NCBI GenBank assembly: GCA_039975755.1 | Contig: JBDWGM010000066.1 | Span: 1 to 64,000, forward strand | Direction: 5' to 3' | Length of the DNA: 64,000 nt | Origin: JABSSA01 sp039975755 | GTDB lineage: Bacteria > Pseudomonadota > Alphaproteobacteria > Rhodobacterales > Rhodobacteraceae | Shown here: in pieces, positions 18,310 through 27,409 of the stretch | How the letters are laid out: each line of letters opens with the position of its first letter | Position numbering within the stretch: the first letter of the stretch is position 1 | Position numbers and translations under genes: made by a program | Notes under the pieces: model-generated | Databases searched by the model: none | The model's input: only the letters and a program-made list of their open reading frames with translations | What the model was told of the DNA's origin: nothing

Positions 18310-18990
18310 TCAATGCTGACCATACAGCGCGGACCAAATTCCGAATGTGCCGACGATCACGAGGCTAAGTGCCCAGACCGGATCGAGGTTGAACCAGCTT
18401 TTTGAGATAAATTTCAGGCCAAACCATAAATAGACAAAGACGGCGATTATCGCCCCTGTAAACGTCATCGCAAATGTGTGCGCAGCGGCGACTAGAAAGG
18501 CGACAGTGATATTGCCCGACATCAAAGATTGCGCAGCTGCATGCCCATTATCGACGACATCACCCGGTTCCAGAAAACCACAAATGCCCAAATAGATCGG
18601 CACCAACATCAGACCGGCGCCATGTGCTGTGGCCGCGAGAAAAGACCATAATCCCAACTTTGCAGGATGGACCCGTGCCAGAATTTTGGGATGTCGCCGA
18701 TTTATCAGCAGGTAAATCCCCATGGCGATGACGATCACGCCTGCACCAATGCGAATTTCGCGCTCGTTCTCTATTAAAAACAGCACCATTGTGAATGGCA
18801 ATAAGATCACAATCATCGCCACAAAGTGACCCAAGGCCAGCATTGCCAAGGCTTTTGCCATGGCGCTTTTCTTTTGTTCCATCAATGCGGCGGAAACCGC
18901 TAGTGGCCAACCCATTCCGGGGTTCACACCGTGGTAAATGCCAGAAAGAACGACGGCCCACCAAAGGGCCGTCAGTGTTATATCTTCCAC
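18310..18990 (-). CDS. Multi-pass membrane protein, partner of SBP56/methanethiol oxidase
   Basis: 226 residues with about six hydrophobic segments. Conserved-looking polar residues lie in the membrane: HGVNPGMGWPLAVS near residue 20 and LGHFVAMIVILLPF near residue 53, and further histidines at AATAHGAG and AAAHTFAM, a pattern suited to metal transport. It starts three bases after the SBP56 stop and is surely cotranscribed with it. I do not recognise a named family. Because SBP56 methanethiol oxidases are reported to need copper, metal supply is a reasonable guess, not shown. Confidence 0.75.
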   Translation of the reverse strand: MEDITLTALWWAVVLSGIYHGVNPGMGWPLAVSAALMEQKKSAMAKALAMLALGHFVAMIVILLPFTMVLFLIENEREIRIGAGVIVIAMGIYLLINRRHPKILARVHPAKLGLWSFLAATAHGAGLMLVPIYLGICGFLEPGDVVDNGHAAAQSLMSGNITVAFLVAAAHTFAMTFTGAIIAVFVYLWFGLKFISKSWFNLDPVWALSLVIVGTFGIWSALYGQH

Positions 18991-18993
18991 TGG

Positions 18994-20400
18994 TTAAACC
19001 GAAGGATAACAGAAACTGTCAGTGGAACAGTCGCCCCCTTCCAGACGAATCTGGTGGGCGCGCACGTTTTCTGGGAAGTCGATGTAGAAGTCCTTATCTA
19101 ACGTAAAACTGCCGTCTTCGCCGACATTCGCCATGACCATCTGGCCGCCTTCTTGATGTGGATAGAATTGGTTGTCCCAAGAAGAATAAAGCGAGTTGGT
19201 CCAGTAAACACGTTTCCCGTCTCGGCTGATTTCGACCATCTGTGGGCCGTAGATGAAATCTTTGCCGTTGGGGTGTTTGTGTTCTGTTGCAATCCCGCCA
19301 AGTTCAACCTTGCCATTCAGCACAGGGTTCATCGGATCGGACACATCATACTGATGCATCTCTCCCAACCCCCAGCAGGCCACGTAGAGATACTTGTCAT
19401 CAAGGCTGAGGTCGATATCGGTGACCAGTGGTGGCACGGCACCAAACCCCTTTAACAATTCTGGTAGGTTGTCTGGATCCTCAGGACGGGGATCAATGGT
19501 GATCACCTTCTTGGATTGCCAAACCCCGTCGTCATCGCGCCACCATGTAAAAATTGCGCCCTGCAGGTTGGTTGTATCCACCACGACCCCGCAGAAGCCG
19601 TAAGACTTGGTTGGATCATGAGCGGGGCGAATTTCGAGCGCCATTTGATAGTTTTCACCCAAATCCATCGTTTGGATGTTTTTGCGCGCACGCAAGTCCC
19701 AGAAGTGGATAGAATGGCCATACTTGTTTGACAGCAGGTCTTCAGCAACCACACCGTTTTCGTATTGTGGCGGTAGCCCCCATTCGGAACTCACCATATA
19801 ATCTTGGGGCAAGTTCCACCAAAAATCGTAATGTTTGTCCTGCGCGCCTCGGTCCATTTCATAGCGGCCAATGATGTCAAAAGTTTCACAGTCCATGATG
19901 AAAATCCCCGGAGGACCGTCCGTTCCGTCTGGCCCCCCTCCGCCAAGAGTAGACACATAAATTCCTTCAGGGCCACAGTGGATTGTGTGGGGGCGCGAAT
20001 AGCCGGTTTTCTCAAACAGCTCTTCAGGCTCGATGATTTTATGGATTTTCGCCTTTAGCGGCTCTTTCACGTCGAAGATGAAAATCCGGCTAGAGCGGAT
20101 ACCCGGGACGATCAGATAACGGCGTTCGACAAACGCGTGACCCGTCAGAGGCGACAGAGCTGAAGAACAGGCATTCCAACCAAAATGGTGGAATTCGTCG
20201 CCAGTTGTTTCGGTCATAACTTTGTGGACGATTTCGCCGTATGTTTTCGACCCTTCGCGCAGGTCGATTACCGCCAAGCCGTCATGTTGATCTTTGTCTT
20301 TTCCGAGCATCACCGTAAAGGCGAAGTTCTCGCGCGGGGCTTCCATGGCTAGTTTCGCGGATGCATAAAATGTTGGATCCGGTTTCATCGGTCTATTCAT
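18994..20400 (-). CDS. mtoX: Selenium-binding protein 56 family, probable methanethiol oxidase
   Basis: 468 residues, full length for SBP56. Family segments are visible: HFGWNACSS (about residue 73), SRIFIFDVKEP, HTIHCGPEGIYVSTLGG, DFWWNLPQDYMVSSEWG and HSIHFWDLRARK, rich in the histidines thought to bind metal. Bacterial members oxidise methanethiol to formaldehyde, H2S and H2O2. I chose ATG 20400 because AAGGGAGG lies seven bases upstream; an upstream in-frame start at 20445 lacks support. A twin-arginine or Sec signal is not evident from this start, although some bacterial MtoX are exported. The IclR gene precedes it on the same strand; the SQR-like gene is divergent and could deal with the H2S. 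Confidence 0.85.
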   Translation of the reverse strand: MNRPMKPDPTFYASAKLAMEAPRENFAFTVMLGKDKDQHDGLAVIDLREGSKTYGEIVHKVMTETTGDEFHHFGWNACSSALSPLTGHAFVERRYLIVPGIRSSRIFIFDVKEPLKAKIHKIIEPEELFEKTGYSRPHTIHCGPEGIYVSTLGGGGPDGTDGPPGIFIMDCETFDIIGRYEMDRGAQDKHYDFWWNLPQDYMVSSEWGLPPQYENGVVAEDLLSNKYGHSIHFWDLRARKNIQTMDLGENYQMALEIRPAHDPTKSYGFCGVVVDTTNLQGAIFTWWRDDDGVWQSKKVITIDPRPEDPDNLPELLKGFGAVPPLVTDIDLSLDDKYLYVACWGLGEMHQYDVSDPMNPVLNGKVELGGIATEHKHPNGKDFIYGPQMVEISRDGKRVYWTNSLYSSWDNQFYPHQEGGQMVMANVGEDGSFTLDKDFYIDFPENVRAHQIRLEGGDCSTDSFCYPSV

Positions 20401-20466
20401 GTTCGTTCCTCCCTTAGTGTTTTCCCCACCTCCAATGGGGTTCAAAACAACATGTCCTTTGCCTCC

Positions 20467-21225
20467 TCAAACATCAGAAACGTTGCATAGTTGGATGGCA
20501 CCGCTGATCCTCGTGGCGAGCTCAGTCAGTTGATGGCCAATATTCTGTCTGTATTCCGTGCCAAAGCGGCGCACCGGGCCGACGGCCCCAACACTAAACG
20601 TAGCGCCAATATTTCCGATGGTGATCGGTGCGGCGACACTGGAGATGCCAATATCTATTTCTTGGTCGCAATCGGCGAACCCTTGCGATTTGATTTCCTC
20701 AAATTCTGCTTCCAGATCGGCGCGCGTTGCCTTTGTATGCTCAGTAAACGGCTGCAAAGTTCCATTTAGAATTGTCTCTTTGAATTCGTCCTCAGCAAAT
20801 GCCGCAATCGCTTTGGCACAAGAACAGGCATGTAAAGGGCGTTCGCCGATGCCAGGATGGATAAAAGCGCGTGCGGGGTCTTCGGGGGTTTCAACGTGAA
20901 TGATTTCGATTTTGCTGTCTCTGAAACGTCCCAGAAAAACAGTTTCGTTGAATGTGTTTGCGGCGGCCTTAAGCAGCGGCGATGCAACCCGCCTGACGTC
21001 GACATCTGATTTACCCAAAAGCGCAATTCGGATCAGCTTTTCACCGATCACATAGCGTCCGTCTTCGTTGGAATCCTCAATAAGCCCTTGTTCAAGCAAC
21101 GTTTGCACCAAACGATAGCAGGTTGGCTTTGGTATTCCCGATGCAATCTGCACTTCTCCGGCCGTGACCGGGCGACCAACGACCGCGATAATTTCAAGTA
21201 AACTGATGAGACGCTCTAGATGCAT
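20467..21225 (-). CDS. IclR family transcriptional regulator
   Basis: About 252 residues from ATG 21225 (MHLERLISLLEII), the normal IclR length. The N-terminal winged helix-turn-helix (VTAGEVQIASGIPKPTCYRLVQTL) is followed by the effector-binding domain, with the family segment RPLHACSCAKAIAAF. The frame stays open for 110 codons upstream, but that part has no IclR character. No clear ribosome site precedes the chosen start. It is cotranscribed with the methanethiol oxidase gene (66-base gap) and divergent from the small ORF/SQR pair, so it probably controls both. Confidence 0.88.
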   Translation of the reverse strand: MHLERLISLLEIIAVVGRPVTAGEVQIASGIPKPTCYRLVQTLLEQGLIEDSNEDGRYVIGEKLIRIALLGKSDVDVRRVASPLLKAAANTFNETVFLGRFRDSKIEIIHVETPEDPARAFIHPGIGERPLHACSCAKAIAAFAEDEFKETILNGTLQPFTEHTKATRADLEAEFEEIKSQGFADCDQEIDIGISSVAAPITIGNIGATFSVGAVGPVRRFGTEYRQNIGHQLTELATRISGAIQLCNVSDV

Positions 21226-21247
21226 GGTAAGGAACACTGTTGTAATT

Positions 21248-21262
21248 TGAGACTTAATCTCA
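21248..21262. promoter_or_regulatory. Candidate IclR operator
   Basis: TGAGA and TCTCA arms separated by five bases form an imperfect palindrome in the 87-base spacer between the IclR start and the divergent 57-codon ORF. IclR proteins usually bind such short palindromes in their own divergent spacers. No experimental support. Confidence 0.3.
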
Positions 21263-21312
21263 CAGAATGAGAAAGACTCGCGAAAGATCAAGCTATTTTT
21301 TGAGGAGGATAA

Positions 21313-21486
21313 ATGCGCATACGTGCCGTCAACGCCCCAGAGCCGGGGACACCACGAGACGCATTTGTAACGTTCCACACAAAGACGGGCGCGCAATTGG
21401 CAATGCCAATGTTCATCACCCCATCCCTTCAAACCAACATGAATGAGGTCAAATGGCCTGCGGCTGATACGGAGAAAAATGTGTAG
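21313..21486 (+). CDS. 57-residue small protein upstream of the SQR-like gene
   Basis: A short frame from ATG 21313 to TAG 21484-21486, opening MRIRAVNAPEPGTPRDAF. Its support is a near-perfect ribosome site, GAGGAGG, four bases before the ATG, and its place 67 bases ahead of the SQR-like gene on the same strand. It has no cysteine, signal peptide or membrane segment and no family I recognise. It may be a small partner protein or a translated leader. Confidence 0.5.
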   Translation: MRIRAVNAPEPGTPRDAFVTFHTKTGAQLAMPMFITPSLQTNMNEVKWPAADTEKNV

Positions 21487-21553
21487 GTCAAGGTGCCGAT
21501 AAATCGTCTTTGAAGACCAGAAGCGACTATACGAAATAGGGAGCAACGATATC

Positions 21554-22768
21554 ATGGCAGATCATCAAATTCTCATCGTAGGCGGTGGAGCCGGCGGCAT
21601 TGCAACAGCCGCAAGCCTTCACAAGCGCGATGCATCGTTGAACATTGCGATTATTGAACCCTCGGAAAACCACTATTACCAACCAGGCTGGACCATGGTT
21701 GGCGCAGGGCATTTCAGAAAAGAGGAAACGCAACGCAAAACGGCTGATGTCATGCCGTCCTACGTGACCCATATCAAAGGCGCAGTGACCACGTTTCAAC
21801 CAGAAAACAACACTGTAACGCTCGAAGACGGTAAAACACTAAGCTATGATTACCTTGTCGTAGCTGCTGGTCTAAAGCTGGATTGGGCCGCGATTGAAGG
21901 CCTTGAGGAGGCGCTTGGTAAAAACGGTGTCACATCCAACTATCGCTATGATCTGGCCCCTTACACTTGGGATTTGGTGCAGAAGATGGCTGGGCGTGAG
22001 GCAATCTTTACTCAACCTCCTATGCCAATCAAATGCGCAGGAGCCCCGCAAAAAGCCATGTATTTATCCTGCTGCTCATGGACGACGGCGGGTAAGATCA
22101 AGGACATGAATGTGTCGTTTTGCAATGCGGGCCCAGTGCTGTTCGGTTGCGCCCCTTATGTGCCGCCCCTGATGAAATTCGTTGAAAGTTATGGCATCAA
22201 TCTCGATTTCGGGCACAACCTGGTTAAGGTCGATGGGCCGAACCAGAAGGCCTATTTCAACGTCACCAAGGAAGGGGCCGACCCCGAAGTTGTTGAGCGT
22301 TCCTTTGACATGTTGCACGTCTGTCCTCCGCAATGTGCGCTGGATTTCATCAAAGATAGCCCGCTCGCGAATGATGGTGGCTGGATGGCTGTGGACCAAG
22401 AGACGTTGCAAAGCACGGTTGCGCCGAACGTCTTTGGGTTAGGGGATGTGACATCGACGCCAAATGCGAAGACCGCTGCCGCGGCGCGTAAACAAGCGCC
22501 GATTGTCGCGGAAAATCTTATCGCCCAAATGAAGAACACAAAAATGCCGCTGGCCTATGATGGATACGGTTCTTGCCCACTCACGGTTCAGCACGGCAAA
22601 ATTATTCTGGCTGAATTTGGCTACGGTGGAAAAGTCATGCCCAGCTTTCCTTGGGACAGCACAAAACCACGCAGAGCTGCATGGATCTTGAAAAAGTCGG
22701 TCCTGCCGTGGGTGTATTGGAATGCGATGCTCAAAGGACGTGAGTGGTTGGCAAAGACAAATCCCTGA
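21554..22768 (+). CDS. Sulfide:quinone oxidoreductase-like flavoprotein
   Basis: 404 residues. The N-terminal FAD motif is ILIVGGGAGGIATAASL; a second nucleotide-type region and the FAD-closing motif VFGLGDVTSTPNAKTAAAA lie near residue 300. Cysteines at C161, C173-C174, C257 and C261 (HVCPPQC) fit the redox cysteines of SQR-type enzymes. The C-terminal part (SVLPWVYWNAMLKGREW) is an amphipathic membrane-binding helix as in SQR. The family oxidises sulfide to polysulfide/sulfur and reduces quinone at the membrane. Beside a methanethiol oxidase, removal of released H2S is the natural role. Other NDH-2-like activities cannot be excluded. Confidence 0.85.
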   Translation: MADHQILIVGGGAGGIATAASLHKRDASLNIAIIEPSENHYYQPGWTMVGAGHFRKEETQRKTADVMPSYVTHIKGAVTTFQPENNTVTLEDGKTLSYDYLVVAAGLKLDWAAIEGLEEALGKNGVTSNYRYDLAPYTWDLVQKMAGREAIFTQPPMPIKCAGAPQKAMYLSCCSWTTAGKIKDMNVSFCNAGPVLFGCAPYVPPLMKFVESYGINLDFGHNLVKVDGPNQKAYFNVTKEGADPEVVERSFDMLHVCPPQCALDFIKDSPLANDGGWMAVDQETLQSTVAPNVFGLGDVTSTPNAKTAAAARKQAPIVAENLIAQMKNTKMPLAYDGYGSCPLTVQHGKIILAEFGYGGKVMPSFPWDSTKPRRAAWILKKSVLPWVYWNAMLKGREWLAKTNP

Positions 22769-22891
22769 CGAAGGCCTCAATTTCTTGAACGTCACAGTTA
22801 AGTCACGGCACTCGCGCGCGGTCAGTAGCGCGCCGGTGTTCGCCTCGCAGTCAAAACCGACCGATAAAGTTCTTCGAAATGGGGCTATTGG

Positions 22892-23341
22892 TCAAAGATA
22901 CACCAATGTATGGTCAAGACCCTCAAGAGCTTCTCTTATTCTCGGTTCTATGACTGCCCAATCCCCACCTGCGAGGCCAGCACCGATTAAGGGATAGCCA
23001 ATTCGGGCCGACGGAAACTGATCTGCGACAATGTCAAAGCAACTGCTAATGGCATCATAATCTGCCTTTAGGCCGCGTCCTCTCCAATGGAACTGGGTAT
23101 AAGCGTTGACGATGGTGAATTTGGCAGAGTCTCTTTGGATAACAGTCGAAGATACTGTTCCTAATTTCGTCTTTTCCCCAAATGGCGTTGTCTTGTCAGC
23201 TTCAAATGCTTCAGGGAAAAGAGTGGCAATCGTTTTCGCGATCCCGGCTCCCATTTGATGAAAGCAGTTACACCCGTGAACAATCACGTCGAATTGCCCA
23301 TCCAAGGCGAATTCAAGCAAGTCTCCCTTGATCTTCTTCAT
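22892..23341 (-). CDS. Macro-domain (ADP-ribose-binding) protein
   Basis: 149 residues, essentially a single macro domain. The pattern IVHGCNCFHQMGAGIAKTIA near residue 20 is the ADP-ribose-binding loop, and PLIGAGLAGGDW near residue 118 is the second phosphate loop. The closest relatives by motif are TARG1/OARD1-like and phage-type macro domains that remove ADP-ribose from targets or from O-acetyl-ADP-ribose. No ADP-ribosyltransferase (DarT-like) lies next to it. It stands alone with gaps of 123 and 167 bases on either side. Confidence 0.85.
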   Translation of the reverse strand: MKKIKGDLLEFALDGQFDVIVHGCNCFHQMGAGIAKTIATLFPEAFEADKTTPFGEKTKLGTVSSTVIQRDSAKFTIVNAYTQFHWRGRGLKADYDAISSCFDIVADQFPSARIGYPLIGAGLAGGDWAVIEPRIREALEGLDHTLVYL

Positions 23342-23508
23342 TCCGCGGCCTTTTTAGTCAGGCAATAAATTACATCAGTAGAAGCTATACATTAAGTCAT
23401 AAACACGCAATTCGAGCCAACCGGCTATTCAAAGAAAATCGTAAGATCGTTCTGGTGTTTTTGTGATTGAATGACTGCGTGGTTCGTCAAGATTAAACGA
23501 TCATCTGT

Positions 23509-24468
23509 CTAAAGAAGATCACGCGGGGATTTGCCCGCAAAGAACGCATCTAGATTATCAAGTGCGCGAAAACCCATTGCGTTGCGCGTCTGGCGTGTCG
23601 CACTTCCGATATGAGGCAGCATAAAGATGTTGTCATGAGCTGCGAATGCAGGATTGCCGCCCGGTTCCACCTTAAAGCAATCAAGGCCAGCTGCGGCGAC
23701 CTGACCGGATTCAATGGCCGCGATCAACGCGTCCTCGTCCACAAGAGCACCGCGCGCAGAATTGACGATAACAGCACCTTGCGGAAGCAATGCCAAGCTT
23801 TGTACATTCATCAAATCAGTTGTTTCCGGAGTGGCAGGGCAATGGAGCGACAAGAAGTCAGCAACACCCAAGAGGCTTTCGACCGTATCATGATAGATTG
23901 CGCCTTTTGCCTGATCTGCGGGCAATTCACTGCGATTGAAATAATGGATTTCCATATCAAATCCGCGCGCTTTTGCGGCAAAGGCGCGACCGACGCGGCC
24001 CATACCGATGATGCCTAATCTTGATCCGGTGACTTGCTTGCCAACCATGAATGCGGGTGACCAGCTGTCCCATGCACCTGTGCGCACGATCTTGTCCCCT
24101 GCAACGGCATGCCGTGCAGCGCCGAGCATTAACAGCATCGCAAGCTCGGCGGTTGCATCGGACAAAACGTCAGGCGTGTTCGTAACGGCAATGCCGCGCC
24201 CCTTAAGAGCGGGCAGATCGCAATGGTCGACACCGACGGAATGATTGGCAACAATTTTGAGCCGGTCAGAGAATTGTGCGACGGCCTCAGCGCTGAAATG
24301 TTCGGAATGGCACGGAATAATCGCATCAAAATCGGCACTTGCGGCAATCAGTTCAGCGGCCGTTCCGGGCGTATCATCATGGTTGATCAATACATCATAA
24401 TCCTGCGCTGCGCGTTCCAGCGTCGCGTCAGACAGGCGGCGGGTGATCCAAAGGCGCGGCTTGCTCAT
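23509..24468 (-). CDS. D-2-hydroxyacid dehydrogenase (glyoxylate/hydroxypyruvate reductase type)
   Basis: 319 residues from ATG 24468, which overlaps the preceding stop by four bases (ATGA). An in-frame ATG five codons upstream is less likely. Motifs: GIIGMGRVGRAFA (NAD-binding), NSARGALVDEDAL and LPHIGSATRQTR (catalytic Arg and His regions). The catalytic set matches GhrB-like reductases. It is the last gene of the TRAP/amidase operon, which suggests it acts on a 2-keto or 2-hydroxy acid formed from the imported compound. It is a paralogue of the partial gene at 1-764. Confidence 0.88.
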   Translation of the reverse strand: MSKPRLWITRRLSDATLERAAQDYDVLINHDDTPGTAAELIAASADFDAIIPCHSEHFSAEAVAQFSDRLKIVANHSVGVDHCDLPALKGRGIAVTNTPDVLSDATAELAMLLMLGAARHAVAGDKIVRTGAWDSWSPAFMVGKQVTGSRLGIIGMGRVGRAFAAKARGFDMEIHYFNRSELPADQAKGAIYHDTVESLLGVADFLSLHCPATPETTDLMNVQSLALLPQGAVIVNSARGALVDEDALIAAIESGQVAAAGLDCFKVEPGGNPAFAAHDNIFMLPHIGSATRQTRNAMGFRALDNLDAFFAGKSPRDLL

Positions 24469-24659
24469 TTTTTGCGGATGCATTCGTCGTAAAAGTCATA
24501 GACGGCCATGGCGCATACAATGATCGCGATGATCATGAAAGGCAGGCCCCCAGTGAAGCCAGCAAACCCGGTTGAGATACTGTGAGACAGGCCGCCGACA
24601 AAGATGCACAAGATTGCAGTGCCGATGAGGCCAACAATCAATTTGACGGTGTATGACAT
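24465..24659 (-). CDS. Small two-helix membrane protein
   Basis: 64 residues with two hydrophobic segments (LIVGLIGTAILCIFVGG and LPFMIIAIIVCAMAVY) and a short charged tail. It lies between the amidase (14-base gap) and the dehydrogenase (4-base overlap), and the tight packing shows it is a real gene. No family is recognised. It could be an accessory of the TRAP transporter. Confidence 0.7.
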   Translation of the reverse strand: MSYTVKLIVGLIGTAILCIFVGGLSHSISTGFAGFTGGLPFMIIAIIVCAMAVYDFYDECIRKK

Positions 24660-24673
24660 AAGGTGTCCTTTCG

Positions 24674-26014
24674 TTATTCCGCTGCTTCAGCGAGATGAGT
24701 TTGCAACCATCGCGCAGTGCGCAGCAGGCGGTCGTCTTTTTCAATAGGGCCAATCAACTGAACGCCAATGGGCAGGCCGGTTTCTCCGACCAACAAGGGA
24801 AGAGTAACGCATGGCAATCCGGCCAAGGTCCACAAAGTGCAAAAGATCGGATCGCCCGTGCCATTGCCAAACACAGGTGCTTCGCCTGTGGCGGCTGGTG
24901 CGATGATCGCATCGAATTCGACAAAGAACTCGGCAAAGAACGTTTCGGCTGACGCTTTGACCGCCAGCGCGTCCTCGTATTCAGTTTTGGTGATGTTGCG
25001 TGCGCGGGTGATGACCGGTTTTAACGTGTCGCTGATTTGATCCCAATGGTTTTCAAAAACCTCTGCCTGATGTTGATTGATCTCGTATTCATGGATGCAG
25101 TTTTGCACGGTAACCAGGTTGGTCAAGGTTTCAGCTGGGTCCATTTGTGTGACCTGCGGACCAAGAATGTCGAGCACCTCATCAAAACCAGCCCGGGCAG
25201 TGTCGGACAAACGATCGTTAAAGGGCAGGTTGAACCAAACGAGGTCAGGGGTGACGGGCACATCTGCCGAGGCACCAGCGGCCATGGCGGGACGAGGACG
25301 TGAAAAGCTGGCTGGATCGTGTTGGTCGTAGCTGCCGATTGTGTCGGCCAGTAAGGCGACATCCGTCAACGTTCGACCAAAGCAACCGACTTGATCCAGT
25401 GAAACAGACGTCTGCAACACGCCTGTGCGAGAAATCACACCGCGCGTCGGTTTGAACCCAAAGGTGCCGCAGTAGGATGCAGGCCGGATCACTGATCCGT
25501 TTGTTTGCGTGCCAATCGCTAGGGGAACATGTTGGGCTGCAACCGCTGCTGCGGACCCAGAGGAAGACCCTCCGGGGCTGTGATCGGGATTGTGCGGGTT
25601 GCGCGTTTCGTTTGCGTGCACAAAGGCTAGCTCGGTTGTGACGGTCTTGCCCATGATCACAGCGCCCGCTTCACGCAGCCGTTCCACCAACCGGGCGACA
25701 TGTTCTGTCGTGCGCCTGGCAAAGATCGTTGTGCCTCGCTGGGTTGGCATTTTGGCCGTATCGATGATGTCTTTCAAACCCACAGGCACGCCGTGCAGCG
25801 CGCCCAAGGTCATCCCCGACTTGCGGATGCGGTCGCATTCCGCGGCTTGGGCCAGTGCAGCATCGGGGTCCAAAAACGCCCACGCCTTGATCTGTTCATC
25901 CGTTTGGGCAATGCGATCCAGACAGGATTGCACAAGCTCAACGGAACTGAGCCGACCAGAGGCCATTAAGGTCAACGCGTCCTGTGCGCTGAGGGCAAAG
26001 GCGTCTTTGATCAT
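24674..26014 (-). CDS. Amidase (amidase-signature family)
   Basis: 446 residues. The Ser-cisSer-Lys triad is visible: catalytic lysine in GVPVGLKDIID (about residue 77), the glycine-serine signature PGGSSSGSAAAVAA (about residues 148-161) with the cis-serine, and the nucleophile serine region TQTNGSVIRPASYCG. The family hydrolyses amides to acid and ammonia in the cytoplasm; the substrate differs widely. It is not GatA, since no gatB/gatC are near. The start overlaps the TRAP large permease by four bases, so it probably hydrolyses the imported compound. Confidence 0.9.
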   Translation of the reverse strand: MIKDAFALSAQDALTLMASGRLSSVELVQSCLDRIAQTDEQIKAWAFLDPDAALAQAAECDRIRKSGMTLGALHGVPVGLKDIIDTAKMPTQRGTTIFARRTTEHVARLVERLREAGAVIMGKTVTTELAFVHANETRNPHNPDHSPGGSSSGSAAAVAAQHVPLAIGTQTNGSVIRPASYCGTFGFKPTRGVISRTGVLQTSVSLDQVGCFGRTLTDVALLADTIGSYDQHDPASFSRPRPAMAAGASADVPVTPDLVWFNLPFNDRLSDTARAGFDEVLDILGPQVTQMDPAETLTNLVTVQNCIHEYEINQHQAEVFENHWDQISDTLKPVITRARNITKTEYEDALAVKASAETFFAEFFVEFDAIIAPAATGEAPVFGNGTGDPIFCTLWTLAGLPCVTLPLLVGETGLPIGVQLIGPIEKDDRLLRTARWLQTHLAEAAE

Positions 26015-27378
26015 GGGATGTACGGCCCAAACAGGTAATCAGGGAACCACAGCGCGATGCCGGGGAACGCATACATCAGACACATCGTCAGGATCACAAT
26101 GCCGAGGTAAGGCATGATGCCACGGAAAATCTCCATCAACTCGATTTGGTTTTTCAGCACCCCTTTTAGGTAATAGGCCGACATGGCCATGGGCGGGGTC
26201 AAAAACGAGGTTTGCAGGTTCAACGCGATTAGCATGGCGAAGAAGTACGGATTGACGCCGAACACATCAAGCAACGGCAAGAAGATCGGAACAAAGATGA
26301 TCAGGATTTCCGACCATTCCAGCGGCCAGCCAAGCAAGAAGATGATGATTTGCGCCAGTATCAGGAATTCCCATGGTTCCAGGTCCAGGCCCCCAACCCA
26401 ATGGGCGATGATGTCATGTCCACCCAGATAGGAAAATACCGAAGCAAAGGTCCAAGAGCCCACAAACAACCAGCACACCATGGCAGTGGCTTTGGCCGTC
26501 AGGAACACGCTTTCTTTCAGCTTGACCCACGTCATCGATCGATAAAGCACCGCCAAAACCATACCACCTAAGGCCCCCATCGCGGCGGCTTCTGCAGGTG
26601 TCGCCAAGCCGCCCAGGATCGAGCCAAGGACTAGTGCGATAAGCACTGTCAGGGGCACAAAGCTTTTGAGCAGGTCAAAGTAGATTTCTCTAGGTGGAGG
26701 CACGTCCTCCATCGTGGGCTTTGGAGCCAACGAAGGGTTAAGCCACACCCGCATGATCACATAGACAATGTACAGGCCGGCCAGCAGTAACCCGGGAAAA
26801 ACCGCCGCCGCATAAAGCCGCAGAGGCGAGAGGTCAGCAATCGCCGCATAAACGATCAGCATGATTGACGGTGGGATCAGAATGCCAAGTGTGCCGCCAG
26901 CGCAGATCACGCCAGAGGCAAAGCTCTTGTTGTAGTCCGCGTTTGCCATCGCTGGAAAGGCCAGCAAACCCATCAGTGTTACAACCGCACCCACAATACC
27001 AGACGCGGTAGAGAAAACCGCACAGGTCAACAGTGCCGCAATCGCGAGGCTGCCAGGCAAATTTCGCGCAGCCATGTAGAGCGAGAAGAACAGCTTGTCG
27101 ACGATGTTTGCGCGTTCGACCACATACCCCATGAACAGGAATAACGGGATCGCAACAAGGATCGGATTTTCCATCACCGAATAGGTGTTCTGGTTCAACA
27201 AATAGAAGATATTGTTGTTGAAAATATCACTGAACTGCTCGATCGCGCCTCCTTGATGGTAGGCGTAATAGCCAAAACCAACACCCATCGCGAGCAGGGT
27301 GAATGCAATTGGGAAACCAAGCAGAACAAGGACAATAAACAGTCCAAGCATTAGCAGAGCGACTTCGGGATTTGTCAT
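26011..27378 (-). CDS. dctM: TRAP transporter large permease (DctM type)
   Basis: 455 residues, about 12 hydrophobic segments. Family landmarks: VALLMLGLFIVLVLLGFPIAFTLL at the N-terminus, the loop LFLFMGYVVERANIVDKLF, and GGTLGILIPPSIMLIVYA. It carries solute with sodium in the inner membrane. It is bigger than the classic 425 residues, as is usual for the mannitol/chloroaromatic (SmoM-like) TRAP branch. The gene starts 31 bases after the small permease and overlaps the amidase. Confidence 0.93.
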   Translation of the reverse strand: MTNPEVALLMLGLFIVLVLLGFPIAFTLLAMGVGFGYYAYHQGGAIEQFSDIFNNNIFYLLNQNTYSVMENPILVAIPLFLFMGYVVERANIVDKLFFSLYMAARNLPGSLAIAALLTCAVFSTASGIVGAVVTLMGLLAFPAMANADYNKSFASGVICAGGTLGILIPPSIMLIVYAAIADLSPLRLYAAAVFPGLLLAGLYIVYVIMRVWLNPSLAPKPTMEDVPPPREIYFDLLKSFVPLTVLIALVLGSILGGLATPAEAAAMGALGGMVLAVLYRSMTWVKLKESVFLTAKATAMVCWLFVGSWTFASVFSYLGGHDIIAHWVGGLDLEPWEFLILAQIIIFLLGWPLEWSEILIIFVPIFLPLLDVFGVNPYFFAMLIALNLQTSFLTPPMAMSAYYLKGVLKNQIELMEIFRGIMPYLGIVILTMCLMYAFPGIALWFPDYLFGPYIP

Positions 27379-27409
27379 CTTTGTATCTTTCTAGAAGTGC
27401 CTGCGCGGC

